Origin: Gymnogyps californianus
Lineage: Eukaryota; Chordata; Aves; Accipitriformes; Cathartidae
Length of the DNA: 64,000 bases
Direction of reading: 5' to 3'
Assembly: GCF_018139145.2 (NCBI RefSeq)
Contig: NC_059475.1
Coordinates: forward strand, 16,434,937-16,498,936
Shown here: positions 41,801-53,600 of the stretch, in pieces
Layout of the letters: each line of letters starts with the position of its first letter
How positions within the stretch are numbered: position 1 is the first letter of the stretch
Translations under genes and position numbers: made by a program
The notes under the pieces: generated by a model
Seen by the model: only the letters and a program-made list of their open reading frames with translations
Told to the model about the DNA's origin: nothing
The model's database searches: none

Positions 41801-44800
41801 GACAACCACTGCTCAGATAAAACTGCAAGACTCTGCATTCAACCAGTATCAGTGAGAAAGAACACTGTTTGCATGCAATAAAGACAATTTACTGTTTTCG
41901 TGCCATACGTTGCTGCTTTTTAGGTATCCTACCTGTTTGTGCCACCAAGTGGGTCCAGCCACTCCAAACTGCTCCAATCTTTTCATGAGAGAAAAACTGA
42001 GTCTCAATCTTCTTGGGCTCAGCAAGAAAGATCTCTTTGCTCACTAGCTGCCCATGTTTGTTGCTACCCCAGACATACAAGTGTCCTTCATCTACAATAC
42101 ACAGAGAAGTAAAATTACTTGAAAGTGATATACATAGAACACCACCAGATACAGGCCCTGTCTCAACTCAGTGATGCTGAGGAAAGAACAATGTTTCATT
42201 CAATTTGTGTTTTCACATGCACGCACACTGTAACTAGCATATCAGAAATATTTTCAAGGGCCTTAACAACACAGCCTGTTTTCTGAGGGCTACACTGTCT
42301 CCCTGAAACAACAAGAGCTTTCAGGTCAAACTGCCTAGACATTTCTACTGTGAGCTTCTCAAAGAAGACTGAAAGATGTTTACAGAAAAGGCTAATTTTT
42401 ATTAGAAAACTAACCACAGTAGTCAACTTCTCTGAGAAAAAAAAAAATCAAAGCATCCTGGGGACACTCACTGAGCAGTACCTCCTAGTCCACTCTGTTC
42501 TTGCAGGCCAGCTTTTACCTCCACCCCAAAGCTTTGATTCAGTCCAGTAAATAACTTTCTGAATTGCAGCAAATAATTTACCTCCCCTCCAGTACCTGGG
42601 ACTCTTCAAAGCCTGGCTGGCTGCTCCTGCTCTGCATTACAGTCTCCCAGCCTCTCTAAAAGAGCTACAGACTCCTAGCTCTGCTCATAACTCTCCTGCC
42701 TTCTTCAGCTTGAGCAAATTCGGTAAATCCCCCAAAGCAGGGACAGTCTAATGCTCCTTGTCTCACCTTGCACAGTCACTTCCTAAAGGAATTGGACACA
42801 CAGCTATGAACATACAACTAAAGCAGGTACGACCCAACACAAGGCAAAATTAAAATATTATCATGCCTCAAAACAATGCTAGACAACTAGTAAGAGACTT
42901 CTGTAAGTAATCACTTGTCTTCCCCACTCCTTTTCTAGAATAAGAATTTGTGCAAGTGCACACTCCAGGATTCTACCCACAGGGATAACTATATTTACAG
43001 AAACATCCACATTGCTTCATATGTTTCACTGGTGCAAGCTGGAGTTGCTCACAGCCTAATGACCAATTGACAGTAACAAGATGACTGTTCAGATGAGCCC
43101 TTCTGCAGATATTACATATCATTAGTTCCATCTTTTCAGCACAAAATCATTCTGCCCAGCTTCTAGGCCTCCATGTTAAAAACATATAATCCATAAGAAA
43201 CACTTAACAGAACATGAGCTGCGTCAGGCCTCCTGAAGTCCTTTACCACCCTGTACAAGCTGCAAGCGTAAGAAAAATCTTGCACATGTGAAGTACATGA
43301 TCATGGGCCCAGAAAGACTGGAAGCCATATCTTTTCCAATGTGGAATTGTTCAGAGCACATGTCCACAACACTCAAAGCTTCTGAAAGTCTCAGGTCAGC
43401 ACTGAACTCCTTACAAGCAGCAGGACAGAAGTAAATCTTTCACAGGGAAAAAAAAAAGTAGGACTTAGGCTACAATATATTCAACGATCTCAGTTTGGTA
43501 ACAGTAACAGAAAGAATGAGCCAGGAGAATTCCACTATACTACTGCTGGTGAAAAACAAGAGAGAAGGAGTTGGGGGTGGGGGGGAAGCCAGTACTTGTC
43601 AAGTTACACATTATTGACAGTCATCTGCAGGACTTCCCACATTCCTCATTAAAACAACACAACTGAAATGAAAAGGAAAAACAAATCAAGCAATTGTTTC
43701 ATTCAAATTCTCCACTAAAATTGATAAATTCCTTTCCAGAGTGAAGTACATACACCTTCCGGAGAGATAAAAAAGGAGGTGACAGAAACAGCTTGTTTCA
43801 ACAAAGAAAAACATTATGGTCATTCATGTTTCCACAACTAACAGGCACTGCCTGTCACCTCCTTTTTTTCTCCAGAAGGTACGTTTGCTTTATCCTAGGA
43901 AATGTCATATGCTCAACCCTCACCTCATTTCTTGAGTAGGTTTTAACAAAAACTTAGACACTAAGACTTAGCACTGTATTCCCATCACTGGAGGGTCCAG
44001 GCCAGCTTGGATACAGGTAGACTACCATCCTTTTTTTAAAGGAATCACCATTCATGTTTGCAACAACCCACTTTAACAGTAGTGTTAAAAACCTGCCTGA
44101 TTGCAGGTGTTTGACATCCTACCAGCAGGTGGCTCATGAAACAGAGCCAAAGAAAATTGCATCACAGTGTGAGAGATTCCTAGGAAAAAATCGCCATTTA
44201 AATACTACACCCTACAGTAGTATCTTTACTATATCAAGTATCTTAAAAATACAAAGTATTTTAAGTAATAATGAGTATCTTGCAGGAAGAAGGGCAGCAA
44301 TAGCATCACAGTATTAAAGTCTTTGGCACTTACTTTGTTAATCTTGGTCCCCCTGCTGCCAAATAGACTGCTCTCTTAAATAAAAAGCAAAAGCATGAAA
44401 GAATAATCTGTTCACTCTCTACATACAGAGTGCTAATTAGCTAAAGTAGATTCTATTTGTCCTTACAGTTCTTCTTCACTAATTGCACATACACTTTACA
44501 TCTCAGAATTCAATATAATTTACATCTTGGAACATCTCCCCATACAACTAAATCTCTGTAGATCTGCATAAGCAAATACTCCAGTGCTCCTTTAATGATG
44601 ACAGAGGTACCAGATGGCTGCATATTTGCGAAGAACTTGTTCCTATAAAGTTTGGCAAAGACTTGTCTTCATAAGTTTCAATATATTTTCCACACTTCAA
44701 AACTGTAAGATTACAGCATGAAAAAGCTATTGTTTCCCCTTCTCCTAGTCTGCCAAAAAAAAAAAATCTTTATTAGACTTTCATTACTGGATACTTAATA

Positions 44801-47602
44801 CTCCAGCATGGGAGCACTGCCTAGAGATCAAAGAACAAATGGCAGACATCATAGAAGTGCCTAAGCAATTAAAGCAACTTCCTTCTGCTTTAAATAAGCC
44901 TTGTGCTCTTACATTATATAACACACTGTTATATTAGAGCCACCTAAGATAGCTCCAGACCATCTCACATCCCTGCACAGCACAGCCCCATGCAGAAGCA
45001 TTAGCTCACATAGCAGAAGCAGGATAGCCACAGCAGTCTTTCTTGGGACAACCACCTAACATACCCTTTCTCCATGGACAAAAGGTTGTACTGGTTCCAG
45101 CACTCAACCATCCAGAGTTACCCAATGGGGCATCATGCTGCAGCTCCAGAGACTTACCCAACCATGTGCTTCCACTAATCCTTTCAGAGTTTCTAACCAT
45201 TAAAGAGCCCAGACCCTTCCTTACTCATAAGGGCTAAGTCACACCTGACCCCAAGAAAACACACACAGAATTCAGAGAATTCAAAACATGAATCCAGCTC
45301 TTAAGAAAAGGAAAGTTCTCAGAATCCAAAACTATTACAAAACAGTTAACCAGCACTAACTAGGCCAGATCAAATTTTACCAGTCTAACCAAAATTAACA
45401 AATGTTTCCAAAGCACAAAAACCTTTATAGGCTGAGACAAGGACTTTCACTTCTGTATCCAAGGCCTACCTGTAAGTGACACCGAATGATAGGAGCTTGC
45501 AGCAACTGTCTTCACTTTTACATCTTCCAGGCCTAGAGAAAAATTAGTCTCACAAAATTTGTACAGCAGGTATCATTTCATGCATAGACATGCATACAAG
45601 TGTAACAGGATGATGATGATTTTTGTAACAAAAGCCTCTGCTTTTGGGCCATAGACATTGCAAGACTCACTATCATTTTTCCCCATAGATTATGACCCTG
45701 TACACCCATTCTATCCTTCAGATACTCCACTACATGTTTATAATACCGAGTGGCTTTATAATAAAAGGATGCTACATATCACTCCAAATTGTATTTCTGC
45801 TCTATCCACCTTTACAAAGGAATCAGATTCCTGGATTACCTGTTACTTCACAGGGTTCCTTTGCTGTCAAGAACAGGGGGAGAGTTTTTCCTTGGTTTGC
45901 ACGCTTTGCCCAAGACGCCATGCCAGTTCCCCACTGAAGCACCAAACCACTCTCTTTCCAGAGTAAACACAAATAGAAGAGATTAAAACACATCAACCAC
46001 CAACAAAATCACTTAACTCATTAATTAGTTTTAAAGGTACATTCACTTCATTTTCACTGATTCAAATTACACTTTAAAAGACCTTTATGCCAAAAACATA
46101 CAGATAACCCTGGTGAAGTTATCAAGCAACAAACAGTTGTAGTCTCATTATATAGGTAAGAAAACTAAGAAGATACTAAGCAACCTGTCTCAGCTCTGAG
46201 GCCTATATTAGGACATTATTGACTCAGTAACAGAAGTCTCGTAACTGTAGCGCCTCAGGAATGGATACAATTTATTTATTACTCTAAGTTCATTGCACTT
46301 TCTCTGCCCTTTCCTTCTCCATGCTAATTTGTTCATGTAGTCCAGCACACTGAGGGAGTGAAGTCACTTGTCTTCTCCTCAGGAGCTTTCAGAGACTTGA
46401 CCTAGCTCTGAATCAAGATGTTCACTGAATGCAGAGCTCAGGGAAGCTTAATTCCCAGTATTCGTACAAGCACCAGAGATGCCACTCTGCTTCCAAGCAT
46501 TTCCTTTTCATCTTCAGCTAGACTCCACTACCTGGAATCCATACTAAAGTTCATACAAAACTAAACCAAATAAAATTGAGGAACAACAAACTATATGTGC
46601 TCTTTTAACACAACCATGCCAATTGGAAGGTTTTATTTCTACAGTTATTCCATGAACAAACTCAAAGTCTCTAAGAACAGCAGAAGAAATATTTAGACGT
46701 TATGACCCTCCCAAGTACATGCACAGCAGACAGTGGGACCAAGAGTCAGAAGACCAGATTTTCAAAGGTGTGAGTGAAATTAACTCTGAGTAGATCCCTT
46801 CCCTCCCCCCCAATAAAAGAAAAGTTTCATTCTTGTGATTTTTCCAGGTGTCAATTTCAATTACATCATTAAAAAAAGGCAGATTTCATTGCAGTTCCAT
46901 TTTGAAACACCTTATGCAAACCTAAATCCATTATTTTGCATATTATAATGAACTCAAAATCCTAAGAAGATATTTTGATGGACCAGAAACATATTTTCCA
47001 GAAAAAGCGTCCTTTAATGTTTTGTTTCAGAATAGGAGAAAAGAAATCAGTAAGTTTTCCACCCATCAGAAAATTAACTTGTTAATAAACTCTCACTCTG
47101 AGTTCTTCGAGAATAGTTCTTCACCACCAATTTCCAGGAAGATGTTTCTAGCATGTTTATTATTCGTGTTAATTGGTACCAAAATCTTAGTATAAGACTT
47201 TCAGGAGTATTTTCCCTGTGATATTTAAAATAAATAGAAGCTAAAATAAATTTCATCATCTTTCCCTTCCTCTCCCCCTCCAAGCCATTAAAACTCCATT
47301 TCATGTGTTACTGAAATGATATTAAAATTATGACATATTTACCTGTAGCAGCAAGGGCATGTCTCAGTCCTGCAGCAACATCCACCACCTTCTCTTTGAG
47401 AGACTACTCAAATAAAAAAAAAAAAAATATATATATTTTAGTTGCTTTTTGCATTTAGTGCCTCTAAAAGCAAAACATGCCAAACAGAAGGGGAACGCGA
47501 TGAAAATAGTTCTCACAATTCCAGCCTGCATGTCACAATGCATATCAACATTTTGTATCACAAAGGAAGTAAATTTTGGCCGACAAATTTAGTAGGAACA
47601 TC

Positions 47603-47635
<33 letters not shown>

Positions 47636-50600
47636 AAAAACAAGCAAAGCAACTGGATGTACAGCTTTGTGGCAATAAATAAAAAGCCACAGTGAAAATC
47701 TTCACATGAAAGAAGGAACCTCGGCAATACAAATATGTTTATTTCTTAATTTTAACTCAGTGTTCTTCAAGAATTACACCATGTCCCTCCAGAATGACAC
47801 AGAAACCTCCACAGCAAATACCAGTGACAAGCAGTAATAAGTTCCATCAAGCTGTTCAGTCTTACCAAGTCCTGCAATCACAAACAATACCACTGATAGT
47901 ACCACCTACACCACTGAAGGCTGCCCAATATGATCATGCAAAAGACGACTATACCAAGTCCTGTGTGCATAAAATTAGTGAGTTAAGTTTGCACAAGGTA
48001 CTTCAATTCTGGCACTTCTCCACTTTTGAGTACTCTGCAAATTTATTCTTCTTCTCACAGATGTAACACTATTTAAAATAGATGGCATCAAGCCCAAGCG
48101 TTTAACAGGATACAAACCAAAAGAGAAAATATTCCAGATGAATGAATGGTCTACATGGTCAGGGAGGAGAGAGATTCAGATTAGCACTGTCAATACTACC
48201 ATTTTCAAGGCACCATACTGGAATGATGCTCCCAGGAAACATCAAGGATACAGAAACATCAGATGAGTTAACCCCTATTCACTAGGGGTTACCTAGGGGA
48301 TCAGCTGTCCTCCTTCTTCTACATTAAAAAAGCAACAAAGGAGTACCTGGCATGAGCCATGAGGCTAAATTTCTTGTCAGAGAATCCTTCCTGCTCTGAA
48401 GTTATTGCTTTCATTAGACACGAGAGGTTGTGTGGATGGAAAAGAGTTTCATTACTGTTCTCCAAATAAGAAACTACAGTGTAAATTAGGGATTAATTAG
48501 AATTCTTGTGAGAAATTTATTTAAACTGTTAGGCTTATAGCCAACAACAGGAAAGCTTTTCTGATGTTACAGAAGTCTCAGTACCTACTAGTTAAAACAT
48601 TTTAAAGCAATTAATTTGGAGCTATTCCGAGCTCCCCACTCACACTCAGCAGCACCTCACCTACAAATATCACAACAGACTTCCACATGACTTGCAGGAA
48701 TGACATGAGTCAGAGTCCAGCCTTTGGCATTTACAATTGAAGGCACTGGACAACAGAGAAATTGTTATCTAGCTTTTCCATCCTATTTCCTTGGAAGCTG
48801 ATATTGTTTGGTAAATACTGGAGGTTAGATAAGAAGTGAGTCTATGTACTTGTCAGTTCCTTTACATGCAAAAGTAAAAATCATTTTCAACTCAAAAGTG
48901 ATAATATTGATGTTTATTCTCTCAAATCTAGTTTTCCTACAGCTACATACTTTCTCACACTACTATTATTTCGGGAATGATCAAGCTTATTTTTATCTAA
49001 CTGTTTTTACAGCCAAGACATAATACTACAGTCCTCATTTTAGGGGAAGAAACTCTGACAGTTATAAATACACTCAAAAAACCAACACAAAACACAGAAC
49101 TGCTGCACAAGAAGCACAAGAGCAGTAGATCAAAAGAATTGGCATAGCTAACTTAGTTGAACTCCATCACACAGTTTGTTTTTTTCAGGAGTGGATTATT
49201 GTTGGTTTGCTTTGAACTATTAAGCACAAACCTCCAACAAGGTAGAGTGAAGGCACATACCCTTCACATAGCAAAACATATCTAGTATCTTACAAACTTG
49301 AGGCAAAACTTCAGTTGCAGTAAATTTGCACAGTTTCACTACTTTTAGTATCACTTTACATCATCTAAGCATCAGACTCATTCTGCAGACGTTATCAGAA
49401 TACATTATGAAATGTTATAATCCCTAGTGAAAGAGACAACTTTCTGTTAGAAGGGGGCAACTTCTTCATACAACACAAAAAGCAGCCTTAGCTTCTAATT
49501 TCTGGGTCAGTGATCATCTTTGGTCCTTCACTTTTGTCGTGGTTTAACCCCAGCCAGCAGCTAAGCACCACGCAGCTGCTTCCCCCTCCCAGTGGGGTGA
49601 GGAGGAGGAAAGGAAAAAAAGTAAAACTCGTGGGTTGAGATAAGAACAGTTTAATAACTACAGTAAAACATAATACTAACAATAGTAATAATGAAATATA
49701 ATAATAATAATAGTAATGAAAAGGAATATAACAAAAAAGGAAGGGGGGAAGGAAAAAAAACCAGTGATGCACAATGCAATTGCTCACCACCCGCTGACCG
49801 ATGCCAGAGCCGTGATCCGCGCCTCCCGGCCAACTCCCCCCTGTTTATATACTGGGCATGACGTTCCATGGTATGGAATACCCCTTCAGCTAGTTCAGGT
49901 CAGCTGTCCTGGTTATGCTCCCTCCCAGCTTCTTGCACACCTGCTTGCTGGCAGAGCATGGGAAACTGAAAAGTTCTTGGCTTAAGATAAGCGCTAATTA
50001 GCAACAACTAAAACATCAGCGTGTTATCAACATCATTCTCACACTAAATCCAAAACACAGCACTGTAGCAGCTACTAAGAAGAGAGTTAACTCTGTCCCA
50101 GACGAAACCAGGACGACTTTGCAAGTTTACTGTAACAGATAGGCTCTATAAAAAAATAGTCGAAGAGTCTGGCTTAAAGCCCACTGAGGTCAGACAACCT
50201 TTGTCAGTTGCTGGAAGCAATATAAAGTACAGAGCTCTGGACCACATCTCCTTTTAAATCTTTACCTCAATCTTTTGTGGAATCAAGCACGGACCTGAAA
50301 TTTGAGGAACTCCTAATTGTCCAAAAGCGTTAGACCCACAGGACAGAACTAGGCCAGATCCTGCAAAATGAAGTGTTAAGAGCCCGATCAGTAAATCCAT
50401 GAGCAAAAGCAAAGCACTGTAACTTTCTAACAAGCAAAGTATCACAGCCGAGTAGCTCAAAAAAAAGGACCTAACGTGTCCCATTCCAAAGCCCCTGAGG
50501 CCATAGGCTTCTGGTCTTACACACCATGTTCAGTAAAGGTCTGAAGTTCACTGGGATACAAGGAACGTGGAGTAATTTAGTTTGCAAGGCAAGTAGCTTA

Positions 50601-53600
50601 AAATCTGTGAGTGCCTATGTGTCACACAAGCAATAGCAACGTGGAACTTTCAGCATGTTCTCTACATCAAGATACTTCTTCAGCTCTTAGAAAGACAGAC
50701 TTACCTACTAATATGATTGTAAAATCCCAGCCACAGGCAACTTGTTTTACACAAAAGCCAGACAGAACAGTGCACAAAGTAAAACGCAGTACATCCTCTG
50801 TGTGATTCAATCCCAACTGCCCATCTTTGTTATTGCCACATACAAAGAGTTCTCCTGCACCTGGAAGAAAAAAACAAAACAAAACAAAAAATCATGTTCC
50901 ACTTCACAGACTAAAAAGACAAGCGTACATCCATGAGATCCTGTGACAAGGACAGTGATTATGTGTCATTTTAGGCACTGCAATCAAGCAAAAAGAAAGA
51001 GAAACAGTTATTTCTGATGCATCAGAAACATCTCTAAATAAGTACAGCTATGGAGAGTTGGGTTTGTCAATGGAGACAATCCATACGGTAAGACAGGCAC
51101 CTCTCACTAAGATGCATGATGAACTTTATCACATTCACATCTGTCTGTATCCCTTCTTTCCCATAATTAGCTATGGCATACAGCAGAACCTTTCAAAGAC
51201 CAGATGCTATCTTCTGCTGCTTACCTTAAAACTTCTCAAGACTGAATAACCTCCCACTTGACTCTTCCCTCCCACCCCACCCCCATCCTCAATACAGAAA
51301 AATTGGCTGCTTTGTATGAAAAGCTGTTATATGAAACAGGTTAAGACACAGTCCTCACATAGCCATTAAGTAACCACACAAGATAAGCAAAACAGGAATT
51401 TCCCCAAAATGTTGAGTTAATTGGCACAGGAGGAACTGGTTTTGCAACTAAGAATTGTACTTGCTCAGAAACAGAAGCCACAGCTAGGTGGCAGCACCAA
51501 ATCAACAGGGAAACAGGAAAAAAAAAAATGCGTTTAGAAGTCATACACTCCTTGCAAGTGCAATGTTTTTACCAGTGATAACTGCAGAATGTCCCCCTCC
51601 TCCAGTAATGCTTTTAATGTCTTGACATTTGCAGGAAACATCTTTCAGTGACTGAGGTACCAGCACATCCTCTTTATGACCAAGACCAAGTTGTCCATAG
51701 CTGTTCGCACCCTTCAAATACACACAGAAAAATAACACATTTTTTAAAAAGTTAACAAAAAAAAAGATACACATCTGCTCCTAAGAGCAAACAAGCTTAT
51801 CGGGGACATGTCACAGGTTAACCTGCCAGTATTTGCTCCTGAAAATCGCCCCAAATGGCAATCTTTATTCTTACTGCTGTCACACAGGACCCCCAGAATT
51901 ACAGACCAGGACTGTCCTAAATTTGCTGTCATTAAGGCTGTCTTTGCAACCCCAGTATTTTAAGAAACATACTGAAATATATCCTGGTAAGACTTTAACT
52001 GCAAGCTAACAGTTACTAAGGAGGAAAGCCTCATTATCAGGATGATTACCACCTGTTTAATTTTAATGCTAATGATTCCCACTTATCACTAAGATCTTAT
52101 TCATGCCAATGCTTTCTTGCAGTCTACCTCCAAAACAAGATCAGAAAGACATGCTACCTTGTTCTGGAACCTGAACAAGTAAAGCAGAAACGCTTATTCC
52201 TCATTAACTGGTGAGTGGACTGAGAGCAGCCCTGAGGAGAAGGACTTGGGGGTGTTGGTTGACAAGAAGCTCAACATGACCCAGCAATGTGCATTTGCAG
52301 CCCAGAAAGCCAACCGTATCCTGGGTTGCATCAAAAGAAGCGTGACTACCAGGTTAAGGGAGGTGATTCTCCCCCTCTACTCCGCTCTGGTGAGACCCCA
52401 CCTGGAGTACTGCGTTCAGCTCTGGGGCCCCCAACATCAGAAGGACATGGACCTGTTGGAGCGAGTCCAGAGGAGGGCCACGAAGATGATCAGAGGGCTG
52501 GAGCACCTCTCCTATGAAGACAGGCTGAGAGAGTTGGGGGGTTGTTCAGCCTGGAGAAGAGAAGGCTCCGGGGAGACCTTATAGCAGCCTTCCAGTTCCT
52601 AAAGGGGGCCTACAAGAAAGCTGGAGAGGGACTTTCTGCAAGGGCATGTAGTGATGATAGGGCAAGGGGTAATGGCTTTAAACTGAAAGAGGGTAGATTT
52701 AGATTAAATGTAAGGAAGAAGTTCTTTACTGTGAGGGTGGTGAGGCACTGGAACAGGTTGCCCAGAGAGGCTGTGGATGCCCTATCCCTGGAAATGTTCA
52801 AGGCCAGGTTGGATGGGGCTTTGAGCAACCTGGTCTAGTGGAAGGTGTCCCTGCCCATGGCAGGGGGGTTGGAACTAGATGATCTTTAAGGTCCTTTCCA
52901 ACCCAAACCATTCTGATTCTATGAACTAAGTCTTTGTCCTGGTTTCGGCTGGGATAGAGTTAATTTTCTTCTTAGTAGCTCATACAGCGTGTTTTGGATT
53001 TAGTGTGAGAATAACGTTGATAACACTCTGATGTTTTAGTTGTTGCTAAGCAGCGCTTATCCTAAGTTAAGGACTTTTCAGTTTCCCATGCTCTGCCAGC
53101 AAGCAGGTGTACAAGAAGCTGGGAGGGAGCATAGCCAGGACAGCCAACCCGAACTAACCAAAGGAATATTCCATACGATAGAACAGTGCTCAGTGCATCA
53201 TGCTCAGTATATAAACTGGGGGGAGTTGGCCGGGAGGGGTGGATCACTGCTCAGGCATCTGTCAGCAGGTGGCGAGCAATTGCATTGTGCATCACTTATT
53301 TTTTCCTCGGGTTTTATTTCTTTTTTTTCCCCCCTCTTTTCATTACTATTATTATTATTGTTAGTATTATATTTTATTTTACCTTAGTTATTAAACAGTT
53401 CTTATCTCAACCCACGAGTTTTACTTTTTTTTTTTTTTTTGATTCTCCTCCCTATCCCATTAGGAGGGGGGAGGAGTGAGCAAGCAGCTGCATGGTGCTT
53501 AGTTGCTGGCTGGGGTTAAACCACGACAGCCTTTTAACTTAAACTGGTCAAAATTAAAATATACTGATTATAATTATCAGAAATTTATAAGTGCAAAATT

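Noticed and set aside
33687..53533. Shared GCCTT flanks of the LTRs at 33.7 and 52.9 kb as a sign of segmental duplication
   Set aside because: The sequence outside the five bases differs between the two sites, and five-base agreement between two insertions can be chance or mild target preference.
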